From: Posidonia oceanica
Taxonomy: Eukaryota; Streptophyta; Magnoliopsida; Alismatales; Posidoniaceae
Assembly: GCA_037176725.1 (NCBI GenBank)
Contig: JAZBRS010000014.1
Coordinates: 79,590,501 to 79,654,500, forward strand
Length of the DNA: 64,000 nucleotides
Direction: 5' to 3'
The notes under the pieces were generated by a model. That model had not been told where the DNA came from. It was given only the letters and a program-made list of their open reading frames with translations, and ran no database searches. The position numbers were made by a program, and so were the translations under genes. Below, piece after piece: positions 27,997 to 41,133 of this stretch (positions within the stretch are counted from its first letter, which is position 1; every line of letters starts with the position of its first letter).

Positions 27997-30900
27997 TGTT
28001 GACACCCCATCTTGACAGGCTTGGACCCTTGGAGCCCTCCTGGTAATTGCTGGATCAAACCCCAACCAAACCCTAACCCTAATCCTCCTCTCTGCCCTTC
28101 AAAATCAGCCCATTTTGACCTAAACCTTTACCCTCCTTCCCAACCTCAAAACCTAACCAAAATCCATAGGAAAACCTACCACTATCCACTCAACAAATCT
28201 ACCTAAAAACCTAGGAATTTCCAAACCCAACCCATCCTTGAAAACCCTAGAAAACTTAGGAGAAACTACCCTTCTTCTACACCTTGAAACCCCTGCAAAA
28301 CCTCCTTAGAATCAAACCAAAACTTCAGACCCAAGACTTCAAACCCTAGACTACCCACTCACCAATTTTCATCCCATTCCAAGACCATTAAGACCCTCTT
28401 TCACCCAAATTATCCTTTTCTCTCTTCGAGATTATCATTTTCTCTCTCCTCTCTCTCTCCTGATTATCATCTCTCTTTTCATCCCTTTCTTATCCTTTTT
28501 CTGGTCTGGCTGTGGGCCCCCTCTGTGCTTCTATCCTTCCTCTATCTTATCCCTATTTTTACTTTATTTTTAACACTTTTTCTGAATTTTTAAAAATCGT
28601 TTTCCTCCAACCTATCTTTTTTCCTTTTATCTCCTTCTTTTTTCCATTTCTTTCCTCCTTCTCTTTTCCTTTTCTCCCTTTTGCAAAAATCCACAAAAAC
28701 CCATAAAAATCTGCAAAACCTCAAAACATAAAACAAACAAATCAGTACCCTAAGAAAAACAATTAAAAAATATTAAACAAGCAATTAACAACTTAAACTT
28801 AACTAAAGCAAGCTAAAAAGAAAACCAAACATGCAAACTAAAAAATGCAAAACAAATCAAAAGAAAACACTGAAAAATCAAGGAAAAAGCTAAAATAGAA
28901 TCAAAACCCACCAAAAATAAAACCCCATCAGAAGAATTAAAAGACAAACCTAAAAAGGAGAATTAAAAATCAAACACTGAAACAAGTAATTAAAGAAGGC
29001 AAAAGACTTAACTTAATAAACATAAGAAAAACAAGTAAAAAACTTAATTAAAAAAGAAAATAAAAACACATCTGAAAGACTTAAAAAACACCCTATCAAA
29101 CCGAAAAAATCCAACTAAAAACTTCAAGAAAAAACCAATAAATAAAAATCCAAACATAACTTAAAAGACTTAAAAGGAAGAAACCCTAAGAAGACTAAAA
29201 CTTAAAAACTCAAAACCAACCCTGATTAATACGAAATTAAATCCTAAAAAATCCTAATCAATATTCTAAGTATCCAACGAGGGAAACACCATTTTTAAAA
29301 CAATTTAAAAAGGGTTTAACAAACATTTAATCAAGTGAAAACCAATTAAAAACAAAACCAAAGCCCTAAAACCCTAATCAAGCCCAAAACACATTAATCA
29401 ACTCAAAATAACCATTAAAAATCTTAATTAAAATCCTAATCTACAGCACAACTCTTCTAATATTTTTATATATTTTTAGTCTATTTTTACCTATTTTATT
29501 TCCCCATTCTACCTTCTCTTTCTCTCTTACTTCTCTTTTTCTTTCTTCCCTTTCTTCACTGGGCCCTCCGGCCCGTTTCTTCTTTTTATTCTTTTATTTT
29601 TCTTCTTCGGCCCGCAGCACAGTCTGGCCTGCCATCTCCACCCTCCTTCTTCCTCAGTCTTCCTCTGTTTTTTTCTTTCCACCGATTCTCCTGCGAGCTG
29701 CAGCAACAGCCTTCCCTCCATTGTTCAAATTCGAAGCTTCAATCCAATCGTCTACAGCAGCTCGCCGCCCTCTCCTATCTCAGCTTCTTTTCCGGAGGCA
29801 TTGAATGCCGGTCGCCTCGCCGTCTCCTGTCTGCTGCAGTGCCGCCGACGAGTTTGAAATTCGGCAGCACGCCAGCAGCCAGCTCCTCTTGATATAATCC
29901 TCCGCCCTTCCTTCAATCTTTTAGGGAGAGGGAGTGGACCTTCAGTTGGCAACCTGTGAGAGCGAGCAACAAGCAAACCATCACCAGCAGTTAGTGAATC
30001 AGAATCCATTCTGCTTCCTCCACCCAAGCAACTTTCCTCCTTCTTCCTCTCTGCCTCCTCCATTTTCCAGAAAAAGAGAGCAGTAGAAGAGAGCGTTCGA
30101 GAGCCACCTTGGCATCCTGGGGAGAGCCCTCCATTCCAGAGCATTCCCCACCCAAATCCCTCTCATTTCCCTTCCGAAATCCACAGCAAACCATTCCCCT
30201 TCCTTTCCAGCAAAACAAACCCACTTCAAGCCCCCATCCTTCTCCCAGTTGTCCCCCCAATCTCACCCAACAACCGGCCATCTTCCTTCACCTTTCTACA
30301 GCCATTCCACCACACAAAACACCCTCAGACCACCTGCAATCCCAACTGAAACCCAAAACTAACTCCATTCACAATTCCCTCCACCGCAGCTCACGACTCC
30401 CTTCCAAACTCCACCTAGAGATTCACCAAGCATCCATCTTCTCAAAACACCAGACCTCAAGCCCGGTCATCCCCCACAGCCTGCAGATTCCACAACAAAC
30501 ACCTGTCCTAACCTCAGACCAAAAATCGACTCAACTCTCGAACTTCCTCCACACCCTTCAAAAACCTAAGCCAGTCATCCAAGTACACTCTCCAGACCTC
30601 CAGCTTCCTCCCGGAGGGTTCCACTTCACCGGACGGGCAGCAACACCCCCCTTCCACCTCCGGTTCCTTTCTGAGAACCCAAAAGCACCGGATCTTCTGT
30701 TGAGCTGCAGAACTTCCTCCTGGTCGACTGGGGAGCTCCAGAGCTTCGTCCTGAAGACGCTCGAACCACTGCGGGCCGCCGGAGTCCACCGCAGCAACCA
30801 GACGACGACCGCCGGCCATCTCCGGCACTGCTGAGGTCGGGAGGACGCACCGGACGCGACGACAGGTAATCACTAACCTCCCCCGCTCTCTCTCTTCCCC

Positions 30901-33724
30901 CTGCTGCTTCTCCACCGGTCAGAGCCGGATTCCGGGCCTTCCAGACGCTACTGCAGCCCGCCGGACTTCTCTCCTTCTCCGGCGCCGATCGCCTGCACTC
31001 CGGATGCTCCGGCCAGTAGGGCGGTCTCCAGTCGATCCCCGGAGCTCCGCACGATCGCCGACGTCGTTCTCCGCCCTCCCGCGCCTCCTCAGCCTCCCCT
31101 GTCGGCGGCCACGAGTACTGCCGGCGTTCTGCTACAGTACTCGTCGCCGTCGACCAGTTACTGTGCATTTATTTCTTTTGTTATATAGTTTTAGGCGTAA
31201 ATATTGCATATCTGCCTTAAGTTTTTTAATTTTTGCGTTTCAGTCCTCCTGCCATTTATTCTGCTTAGTTTTTAATTAAATACTATGCTAAATTGCTGTT
31301 TTTATTTATGTTTTTCAGTATTTGCAATCTGGTCCATTTACTGTGCTGTGCTGTTATAATATTTTGCATTTTAGCCCCTTTGTTTTCGTTTTTTGCATAT
31401 AAGTCCTGCACTAAATCAGTTCATTTATTTGCATATATTTACCATACTGCATTGCATTCTAGGTCCATGCATGTTTCTGATTTTGCATATAAGTCCATGC
31501 ACTGTAGGAACTTAGCTTTTATTTTCTTATTTTGCATACTGCATTGCATTTCTCTCCCCTTTGTTTTTGCATATTTGCATTTAGGTCCATTTTAAATGGA
31601 CAGTAACCCTTGCATGCATTTTTAGCTTATTGTATTGCATTTTTGACCCTGTCCTTTTTAAAAATTGCACTGTAGTCCTGTCCTTTATTTTTCAGAGCAT
31701 GTTTTCCATATTAAATTGCATTTTTGACCCCTGCATGATTTAAAAATCACATATAGGTCCTTGCATCTTTTAAAAAAGCATGTGAAAAGACCATTTTGCC
31801 CCTAGGTTGCATCTTAGCTCCTATGCTTACCAAATTGCATGTAGACCCTCCACTAGCATTCCCAGACTCCCCAGAATCCTGTTTTCTAGAAAATTTGCAT
31901 TTTAGACCCTAGTTTTTCCAAAATTGCACTCTGACTTCTTTCTGTTTTCAAAACCTCTTTTAAAGCATACCCTCTCTTCAAAAACAGCTTTCTGAGCCTA
32001 GTTTTTTGCAAAATGAACCTCTGTCCTCTCCTGTTTTCGAAATCCTTTCCTGTGGACCCCTGTTTTCTGGAAAATTTGCATTTTTGGTCCCTTTCTTTTT
32101 CAAAATGCTTTCTGAACTCCTGGTTTTTTCCCAGTTTCTTCTCTTTGCTTTTTCTTGCTTTTGCATGCATTCCGCATCCATTTAGTCTTGCATTTTAGCA
32201 CCTTCTTGCACACACCAAGCACTTTTAGCTCCCCTTCACCTGGGAGGACCTTTTTGCACACCCCTAGGACCTCCTGAACACCTAGATCTGTTCTTCTCCC
32301 CTGTTCTGTCCCTTCTGCCTTGAAGCTGCGATATCTTTCAATCCGGCCGTTGGATCTTCTCAAGTAAGCTGCCCAGGCGACCGCAGCGAGGCGCTCTTCA
32401 GCATGGACCAGACAGATCTCAGATCAGGCCCCTGGATCTCCAGGTATGTCCTCCTGAACCCCTGCATTGCATTTGCATGCCATTTGCATAGTTTTCCTTG
32501 TTTTCGCTTTCCGTCTCTTTGAGCATGTAGAATAGAGCCTCCCCTTTCTTCTTCTATCCTCAAATCCTCGCTTCGCGTTTCTCCGTGTGTTTTGTGTTGT
32601 GTTTTCCCTGGATTTGCCACTTAATGTGACTTTCTTCCCCCTTTTCCACGATCCGATCGCATCGCGAGCTTTGGGCAGCATGCGAGACACACCGTGGAAC
32701 GGTTTAGTGGGAAACAGTCGCAAAGAGGTGGTAATCCCTCCGTTTGCACACTCTCCCCTCCGTAGGTCTTCACACCTACTCTGAGCGGTCCTAAACGACG
32801 TCTGTTCTTACACACACGTTGTTTTGCCTTCCCTTTGGCCTCTTCTGATTTTTTCTGCATTCTCGCATTCGCATGGCTTTTCCGAGGATTTTGCTTCGCT
32901 GTTTTGGCACCATTTCGCGTGCCCACTCACTTTTGCACCGTTTTGCGTGCCTCTTTGCTTCCTTGTCTCGTTTTGCGTGCTACCTTGCTTTCTCGCTCGT
33001 TTTGCATGCCGATTTTGTTCTTTCGCTCCGTTCTGCGTGCCTTGCTCTTTTCTCGTCTAGTTTTGCGTGTTTTACGCCGTTTTCCCTTGCATGTCGATCG
33101 CATTGCATGATTTCCTCGTTGTTTTGCTTTCTCGCCTGCATTTGCATATAGGGCGGTGATGCTTACTGCCTGGAGTTCTCACTAGCTAGGTCCCGCCTGG
33201 TTCGGAACACGGGCAGCGTAGCTGAGCACTTAGAGAGCACGTTTACTTCCTTGCTTTGTTTCTTCCCACTTAGAGCACACCTTGAGCATTCATTTAGGCA
33301 TTTATAGGCACATAGGCATTCAATCCTGCATTTTTCTGCGTATGCGAGCGTAAGCCTAGAAAGACCGATTCTCGGGCGTGTCGGGGGTGCCTAATACCTT
33401 CCCCGCACGTAACAGGAGTCCTTACCCTGTCTTTTGGCCCGCAATGACCGTACTGTCCTTATCCTAGGCTAGAGTCATCTCATTTGCATTTGCTTGCATT
33501 TGTTTTCCTTTGCATTGCTTTGCTTTGCATTTATTGCTCGGTTTTGCGCGTTAATTCACGCATTACCCCGGTTTTCCTCGTCTTCCGTTAATAGACGTGG
33601 TGGTGACTCTGATTTGTCTTATCTTTCCTTTTTCTCCTCGATTTTAAGTGTTTTCGAGTTGAGCCTCTTCCTCGGATCCAATCGCCGCTAAATAGCGAGC
33701 CTGATTCCGATCGGGATCGCTACA
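27997..33724 (+). mobile_element. Solo LTR (5,728 bp) of a Tat/Ogre-type element related to A
   Basis: Starts TGTTGACACCCC and ends GGGATCGCTACA, with no PBS or coding region beside it and a perfect 5 bp target duplication, so it is the product of LTR-LTR recombination. Parts in order resemble LTR A: A-rich segment (28700-29450), possible TATA region, GC-rich segment (29700-30865) ending in a CAG/GTAATC donor-like site, region with scattered TTTGCAT words and the phrase TAGGTCC (31200-32500), diverged 30 bp repeats (32900-33130), conserved hairpin block (33344-33427), and PBS-like TGGTGACTCT (33600). A 241-codon open frame at 30109-30834 falls in the GC-rich segment; the matching part of LTR A has no equivalent frame, so I do not call it a gene. 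Confidence 0.95.
29459..29480 (+). promoter_or_regulatory. Possible TATA region of the solo LTR
   Basis: TCTAATATTTTTATATATTT occurs just upstream of the pyrimidine-rich and GC-rich segment. A related TCTAATATTTTTATTTATTT lies at the equivalent place in LTR A (minus strand, around 18935). Weak evidence: AT-rich words are common in this stretch. Confidence 0.3.
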
Positions 33725-35606
33725 CCTGCATTGCTATTTCTTCTTCTCCTCCGCCGCCTCTCGCGCAAGGCAGACGGTTCGCGCTCGGCCTTGCACCGAC
33801 GTGCCCATAGCCACCTCGCCTCGCTACGCAGAGCCTCCGACTGGCTCCCTTACGTTCGCATCTAACCTCCTCAGTGTGCCTCAGGCTGATAGTGCCCTCC
33901 AAGCCACCTCTATGGCCGGCGGAGAAGCTTGGTCGCTGGCACTGTACTGTCGAGGTGGGGCCGACAAGTCGGGCAGCGCAACCTCGCATCCGCACCTCAT
34001 GTGGATAGCTGGGTGTGCCACCTCGCCTCCCCAATTGTTTTCGTCGCATTCCATTGAGCATTGGGCCCGAAATCGGGCGATGAAGATCCTCTGTCTGACA
34101 AGTCGTTCCCGCGCCGAGGTCCCGCGTGGACCTCCCGCGTGTTTGACTGTGACATCAGGCCGAGCTTCCAACCTCTTTCCGACCCTTGTTAGCATCTGTT
34201 TCCTTCATATTTTTACATAATATTGTTGTTTAGGATCTTCCTTTCAGTACCCATTTGCTTTCTTTAAGTTCCATTGTCTATGGGTCCCGGAATCTGGCAA
34301 TGAAGGTTCTCTATCTGAACCGACTGGTCCTGTGTCGAGGTCCTACGTGGACCTCCCGTGTGTTTGACTGAGATATCAGACATTGTTCCCAGCCATCGTT
34401 CCAACCTTCGTTTATGCCTATTTCCTAGATATTATCGCATAATATTGTTCCAGGATACTTCCTCCCCATCATCCAACCGGTCTCATACCGAATTGGATTG
34501 AGGAGGGCCTCCTATTTGGCTATGACTTACCACTGGAAGTGCGAATTGTCCCCACGTGGAGGTCCTGTGTAATACCCCTGCGTATTTAACAATGGCTTCT
34601 ATAGATGTGGCTAGAGCCCTTTTTCCCTCGTTTTAGTTATCCCTCATGCATGTTTACATTCAAGTACCCTTATTTACTTCTCTATTTCCTTTTAAGCATT
34701 GTTTACTTAAGTCTTACTTACTTTACTTATGCTCTTTATCTTGTACATCACCTTCCCACTTTATATTATTGATCTCCTGATTGCTTGCAGCATGTGTGAT
34801 GTTTAATTACATTCTATCTTCTCATGCATGTTTTCTTCTTAGCCTTGTGTAGCTACTTGCCTTGGTCTTCCCTTAATCTACGAACATGTTCACTTGAGTT
34901 TCTTTCTTTTCGCCTTCTTAAAATATCATGGCATGTTTTCTTTAGCTAGAACATATTAATTGGCCTTCAGCTTACATTAAGCCACACTATGAGCGGAATG
35001 ACGTTAGAAAAGGCTGCTCCTCGGGCGTGTCGGGGGTGCCTAACACCTTCCCCACGCGTACCAGGAGTCATTACCCATCTCTGGACAACAATGACTCAAT
35101 GTCGCATCTGTTTCGCATGGATCCATTTTGTTTTCTTTCGCTTTCTTTGTTTACTCCGATTTTCCTTGTCTTCTGGCTTTTCCCAATTAGACTAGGTGGC
35201 GACTCCCCTATTTTTGTTGTTGATTATCTTATTCGTCGATTTCGATGTTTATTGGTAAGTTTACACTCTTTATTGGGTCGAATCTCCCTCAGACATGCCA
35301 TTTATTGAGACCCTCTTTCTCTTCGACCGGGCGTCTGCTAGCTTTGGCAGCGGCTCCCGTATCGTATGCGAGAGACGGTCGCATAAGAATGACCACTTCG
35401 TCAAGGAATTTAGACTTGATCCCTTTCCTTTTCCTTTTATTCTTTTATCGTCACTTATCATTTTATTGGTGTTTTCTTCCTTGAGTCGAACTTTCCTCAG
35501 ATACACCATTAGCTGTGGCCCTCATTCCCTACGGTCGGGCGTCTGCGAGCTTTGGCAGTGGCCCCCGAGTCGTATGTCGAAAGAGACGGTCACACACAGT
35601 GCTACA
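33725..35606 (+). repeat. 3' LTR of element B, right part
   Basis: Resumes with the duplicated CCTGC and runs to GTGCTACA at 35606. It includes two diverged ~240 bp repeats (about 34040-34200 and 34270-34440, each with GAGGTCC-CGTGGACCTCCCG), the conserved block (35000-35075), a PBS-like GGTGGCGACTCC (35195-35206) and a duplicated terminal segment with CTTTGGCAG-GGC-CCCG at 35342 and 35552. Subtracting the solo LTR, the B LTR is about 3.0 kb. The 3' end is set by comparison with the ends of A and the solo LTR, since no PBS follows (it is a 3' LTR). Confidence 0.78.
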
Positions 35607-37995
35607 GTGATACGCGAAGAGAAACCAGAAGCGGGGGAGCCCCGCGCGCGCCGGCGACGTTGCCGGGGTAGAAAGCGAGGTCCGGCGACTTCAGGAGATG
35701 CGCACAAGCGGCAAAAAAGGAAATAAAAGGCAAGTAAGCTAGAGGAGGTTTAGGCGAACCCCTTGGACGAAGAGATTACTTGAGGAGCTATCTGGAGCAT
35801 GCTAACGATGCAGAGATCGCCAGTGTTCGCAGGCAGAGGTGGGGAGCGCTGCTGGAGCAGCTGTAGAGCTCTACGAAGGCCCCGGCGTGCTCTCGGGATC
35901 GGTATGGTGCTTTGTGGACGGTGAGGGAGCAGCTGCGCAGCGTCGGGTCCAGAGGTGGCTTTTGCTTACCAGAGTTGGGTGCAGAGAGGTCGTCCGGAGG
36001 TTCTGGGGCTATGGAAGCCAAAGTGGAGGCTCCGGCGACTAGGTGGAGGTCTAGTGAGCATGTAGGAGGGATCGGAATGGCATTGCGGTTGTTCTAGAGG
36101 GAGTTGGAAGCATTTGAAGTTTCTAGGCAGGTTCATTGCGAAGGTGTTTGTGGTGGTTTGTGGGGATTGTGGAAGGTTTCGGGTTGAGTGGAGCTGCTGG
36201 GGAGGAAGGTGGAGGTTCAGTGAGTGTCGTGGGGGATTCTGGGAGGCTTCTGATGGCTATGGGAAGTGAATTCCCAGGTGGAAGGGTGCTCTGTGAGGTG
36301 AGGAGAAAATGGGCGTTTAGAGGAGGATTTCTGGGTGGTTTTTGCTCTGTAATTGGGTGTCTCTCTGGGTGGGAATTCTGGGAGTGTGAGTGTGTGTGTC
36401 CTTGGTCGTTCTGGGGTGGATTTTTGGTTTTTGTTCTCTGCCTTTTCTCTGGTCTTCTTGCTGCCAGTGGGTGTCATGGAGTCATGGTCTTGGTCTTTGG
36501 CCATAGGGTATGGTGGTGATGGAGGTCATGGGATCGTGAGTGATGGAGGTCACGGGAGGAGGTCGGGAAAATCTTTGGGTGTTAGCCGGAGGTTTGAAAA
36601 AAAGAGGGGGAGCTCTGTTGTTTCTGGTTGTGAGAGGAGGAGGAAGAGAGAAGAAGAAGAGAAGGAAGAAGTTGGGTTGAGGAGTGGAAGAGGATGGAAG
36701 AGAAGAAAAAAAAAGAAAAAAGAAGTAGTGGGCTTGGGCCGGAGGGGAGAAACAAAAAGGAAAAGAAAACTGAAAGAAAATGGGAAGGAGGAAAAAAGAA
36801 TAGGAGATAAGCAAAAAGAAGAGAAAAAGGGGTTAAGTTTTGGGGGTTTTTAAGTTGTATTTTTTAGGGTTTTTTGAGCGATTGTTTTTTAGAGTTTTCA
36901 ATGTCTAGGGTTTTAAGTTTTTGTAGGATTGTTTTTTTAGGTTAAGTGTTTTAATTGTTTTTTAGGTTTTTGTTTTAATTTTTTTTAAGTTTGTTTTTAT
37001 TAATTGTTAAGTTTTTTTTTGATTATTTTTAAGTTTGTTTTAATTGTTAAGTTTTTCTTTTTTAAGTTTGTTTTAATTGTTAAGTTTTTCTTTTGATTAT
37101 TTTTAAGTTTGTTTTAATTGTTTGTTAGGTTTTTCTTTTGATTATTTTTAAGTTTGTTTTAATTGTTTGTTAAGTTTTTTAAATTGTTCTAATTGTTTTT
37201 TTTTTAAGTTTGTTTAACTTGTTTTTAAGTTTTTTTTAAAATGGTTTTAGTTTGGATTTTCTTTTTAAATTGTTTTTTAAGTGTTTTGATTTGCTTTTTG
37301 ATTGTTTTAAGTTTTGAAATCTGCTTTAATTGTTTTTTAAGTCTTGGGATTTGTTTTAATTTGTTTTTAAATTAGATTTTCTTTTGAATTGTTATTTTTA
37401 AGTGTTTTGATTTGCTTTTTTGATTGTTTTAAGTTTCGAAATCTGCTTTAATTGTTTTTTAAGTCTTGGGATTTGTTTTAATTTGTTTTTAAATTAGATT
37501 TTCTTTTGAATTGCTTTTTAAGTGTTTGATTTATTTCTCTGGTTGGATTTTTCTCTTTAATTGTTTTAAGGAGTGTTGAATGGGGCTGATGATGGGTTTG
37601 AGGAAGGAGGATAATGAGGAGAGAGAAGAAGGATAATGACTTGGATTTGGAGGGGTTTTGTGTGAGTGTGTGACCTAGGGTTTCTAGGGTTTGACCTAAG
37701 GTTTTCTATGGTTTTAAATGGGTTTTTGGAAGGTTTGGGGTTTAGAGTTGAAATGGGTTTTGGTTTAGGGTTTTGGATGGATTTCAGGATTGTTTTACCT
37801 AGGTTTTCTAGGGTTTTTGTGAGTAGTTTTGGTGGGAGATTCTTAGGGTTTTGGTTTAGGGTTTGGTTTAGGGTTTGAAAAGAGGGGTTTTAGAGTTTGG
37901 TTTTGAAAAGGATTTGGGGTTTTGAAGTGGAAGGGTTTTGAAGCCACCAGAGAGAGAGATCCACCAATTCAGCTTGTCAAAATGGGGTGTCAACA
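35607..37995 (-). repeat. LTR C, 5' part of a minus-strand Tat/Ogre-type LTR, truncated by element B
   Basis: On the minus strand it begins TGTTGACACCCCATTTTGAC at 37995 and runs to 35607, where the end of element B begins; the rest should be left of the window. Contains telomere-like CCCTAAACC words next to its start, an A-rich stretch (37560-36840), and a GC-rich segment with a donor-like GTAAGC (35964-35969, exon side CAACTCTG). Nothing coding. Confidence 0.8.
37254..37515. repeat. 122 bp tandem duplication in LTR C
   Basis: Two adjacent near-identical copies; GTCTTGGGATTTG starts at 37341 and 37463. The surrounding sequence (36840-37560) is simple-sequence T-rich text with repeated TTTTAAGTTTGTTTTAATTG words. 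Confidence 0.88.
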
Positions 37996-38123
37996 ACTTC
38001 TAAACCATTCCCTAAACCAAAACCCTAAATCCAAATCCAAAACCAAAACCAAACCCATTTCAAACCAAAACCCTAAACCCATTTCAAACCTAAACCCTAA
38101 ACCCTAACAACCAAAACCAAACC
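37996..38123 (+). repeat. Fragment of LTR E with telomere-like CCCTAAA motifs, left of LINE 1
   Basis: A C/A-rich stretch made of AAACCCTAAACC and AACCAAAACC variants. It is continued after each LINE (45802-45843, then 56597 onward), and joined together it reads as one smooth A/C-rich segment like the 5' region of the other LTRs. The interpretation as LTR E is inference from position and style. Confidence 0.6.
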
Positions 38124-38423
38124 AAAACCCTAAACCCTAACAACCAAAATCGAAGAAAAACTGGCTCTGGCGAAAAAGTGGGCGACAGCCCTAGTGCACC
38201 ATTCTTCCTCTGGTTTCTCGTAGTATCTCATCCTTCCTCCTCGGTTCCTGTGCATCTGGGGATTTCAAGGGGGATCGGAGTCTTCGCCACGTGATTCTTC
38301 GGCCTAGGGCTGGATCCCTGCTCCCCGGAGCGAGATCCAGCTCCTGGTTCTACTAGCTGCCGTTCGCCGGCTTTGTTTGCGACTTGGGCGATCCTGCGGC
38401 TTATTTGATTTTTGAAGGTTTCA

Positions 38424-41133
38424 ATGGTCGCCGTGGTCGGATCCTTGGGTGAGCCACCCCCAGACCACACGAATAAGATGAAGAGGCCCCCCGATCGGCC
38501 TCCTGATGCTGGGAAAGGGCAAGAGCGCACGAAAGGAACCCTCTCTAGTTTTTACCAGCCGCCTCCAACTTCCAGGAAGGATCTTGCTCAGAAGGTTGTC
38601 GTAGGACAAGATCGGTCGACTGGGGAGAACTTTGGTGGCGTTGATCCTCTACAATCCCCACCCAACTTCAGAAATCCTAAGAATGTTCCTGAGAGGACCC
38701 GCCTTATCTCCTTTGCGGCAACCACCTAGGAGACACACAAAGCCCCTCTGTTCCCTAGTGTTGCTGTGCGTAAACTTGTGGTGGTTGAGGGTGAAGAAAT
38801 GATTCAGTTCACTCCTGCAGAGGTTAACCAGATGGCATCAGCTTTTACATGGTCTTTGATAGGGAAATTTACTCTAGGAAGACCTTTCATGATGGACATC
38901 CTCACTTCCATGAAGAACGCCATGACTTTTCAAGAGGAAATCTTCCCTGTGGCTTTGGACCAAAGGCATGTCCTCATACGATTCAGGAATCGTGAGGACT
39001 TTGTCAAAGCTTACATCAAGGAGACGTGGTTTATTAAAGGTAGGCGAATGCGAGTTTTTAGATGGTCCCCAAACTTTTCACTTGGCTCTGAGTCTTCTTG
39101 TGCCCCTGTCTGGGTAGGCCTACCTACTCTGAGAGCCCACTTGCATGATCCTAGAGCTATCCAATCTATAGCGGGCCTTCTAGGAAAATTTCTATGCATG
39201 CATAAAGATGTAACAAATTTTACTAGACCTGGCTATGCTTATGTATGTGTTGAAATGGATCTTGCCAAACCTATTAAGAAGGTTATCACCATTGATAATG
39301 GGGGGGAAGTCATTAAACAGAAGGTGGATTATCGCAGGTTTCTCCCCCTACTGCCACTTCTGCGCTATGATCGGGCATTTGCCTACTAACTGTAGAAAAC
39401 AGCAACAGAAACAAAAAATTGAAACTCCCGGTGTTGAAGTGAATCACACAGAGACAGAGCAAGCTACTGATAAGAGCAAAGTCGGACTTTCAAAAAAAGC
39501 AAGGAAGAGAGCAAATAGGAAATTCCGCATAGGGGGAGTGAAAGTAGCTATAAATGGGAAACCGGCTCTGCAAGGTGTTAAAATTGGTGAGGCTAGAAAT
39601 GATAACTTTGAAAATGATCTGGAAAAAGCCAAGAAATTATCTCTCATTGGTATGAAAGGTAAGGGTAGAGTTCAGGAAGGCCACATTTCTGATATTTCTG
39701 AAGAGGAAGACTGGACTGTTGTTTCTAGGAAGAGAAAATGGAAAGGGGAGTCTTCTAGCAAGTGGGTTGAAAAAGCAGTCAAGCTGCCTGAGCCAGTGAT
39801 CCAACAAATTGTTATAGAGAAGCCTAAACAAGCCTCTCCCAATCCTAAAAATTTTGGTGAAAAGGAAGTCAAAAATTATGGTATGCCACCTCTAGATGAA
39901 ATCTTCCCTCCAAAGAACAGAATAGAACAGATAGGCCAGGGTAGGAAAAATCCCAGCCAAGAGGAGAAAGGTAGCTCTGGTAAGAAGAAGAACTTAGACA
40001 AGGAGAAGGAAAGGGACCAAGTAGAGGCAAAATCAGCTACTGAAGCCGCCATGGTTGAGGCTCAGGGAAAGTCCCAACAGGAGCTCACTTCAATCCAAGG
40101 GATCCTATCAGCTGACACAAGTAAAGAGGGCAACTCAGGTAAACTTATTACATTGGAAGTGAAGAAGGAGCTTGTTGATGATCAAAAGTACAAAAGCACA
40201 GGGGATAGTTCAGATGACTTGGTTGTTTTTGGATCGAAGGAAGATATAGCAAAAGATGTGAAAATTTGCCAAGATGCGAATTACAGTGCCAAGGATATCA
40301 GGGATTTCTTCCCAAAGATGATACCTGTTTTGAGTTCTGTGGCTAAAAACAAGGGGAATGTTTCATCTGCTAAGAAAGCTATTGTTACACCAAGTAGTAA
40401 TGAAGGCCCAAATGAATTAGACAAAGGAAATGTAAAGGTTGACCCTAAAGTGGCAGAAGAGTTTGAACAACTTATGAAGAACAGACTCAGTAGCTTTAAG
40501 ATTAAGAAAGAAGTTTTTGAGGAAGGTTGTCAGCGACCTTGTAGTCCTTGTGGTCAAGATCAGCCAGGATTATTTGGGTTTAGAAAGTCAATCAAAGATG
40601 ATTGGAATTTGTTGTGGAATGCAAAGTACTCTATGCAAGAAATTAAAGAAGCTTCTCCTACTTTATTTGTCCTAGCTGCTCAGTTAAACAGGGACATTAG
40701 GGAGGATTTGGCATTAAATCCAGTAATGCCGAGTAGTGATGAAGGACCTAATGAATTAGGGGGTTTATGGGATGCCCATTATTCGGATCCTAGATTCATT
40801 AAGGAGAATAAGCAAATCGAAATCTCTGAGGACTCCTCCTCCTTTGAAGCTGAAGTTAGTGAGGAGATTTCTAATCTTGGTGACCCTTCTTGGGTGCCAG
40901 GATTGAATAAGTTTGAAGATGTTCCCCCGGATATGCCTTTTGCTAATTCCACTGAGACTTCTACTTCCAGAGTGGTTGATTCTGAGTTGGAGGTTGTTAA
41001 AGCCTATTCTGATCCGGATACTAACAAGAAGCACACCACGAAGAAAAAGCAGAGATATAATCTTAGAAGACATTGCAAATCTTCTAAGTTATTCAGCCTA
41101 TCCCATCTTTCTGATGAGAATAACCATGATTAA
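38424..41133 (+). pseudogene. LINE 1 ORF1: RNA-binding protein with DUF4283 domain and CCHC knuckle
   Basis: Starts MVAVVGSLGEPPPDH at 38424. The DUF4283 (RRM-like) region is at about 38770-39340: MASAFTWSLIGKF, FPVALDQRHVLIRF, MRVFRWSPNF, PVWVGLPTLRAHL, SIAGLLGKFL, RPGYAYVCVEMDL. A zinc knuckle CHFCAMIGHLPTNC follows at about 39348-39389. The rest is a charged, Lys/Glu/Ser-rich tail that resembles LINE 2 ORF1, with shared ends (PSSDEGPNE, WVPGL, YNLRR). Two lesions: TAG at 38727-38729 (ACC TAG), and a one-base shift in the C run near 39343, just before the knuckle. ORF1 ends TAA at 41131-41133, overlapping the ORF2 start by 8 bases. The protein binds the LINE RNA by family analogy. Confidence 0.9.

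Larger units (their letters stand above)
27992..33729. other. Target site duplication CCTGC flanking the solo LTR
   Basis: CCTGC at 27992-27996 and again at 33725-33729, directly outside the TGTTGACACC start and the CGCTACA end. A 5 bp duplication is normal for Ty3/gypsy integration and proves the insertion boundaries. Confidence 0.95.

Noticed and set aside
30109..30834. 241-codon Pro/Ser-rich frame in the solo LTR
   Set aside because: GC-rich non-coding segment of the LTR; the related DNA in LTR A is open in a different way and shows no protein-level conservation. It may be part of a transcribed leader.
37996..38123. Interstitial telomere (CCCTAAA repeats), also at 45802-45843, 46085-46132 and 63905-64000
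   Set aside because: Only scattered, degenerate single copies between AACCAAAACC words; the same text is part of the 5' region of these LTRs.
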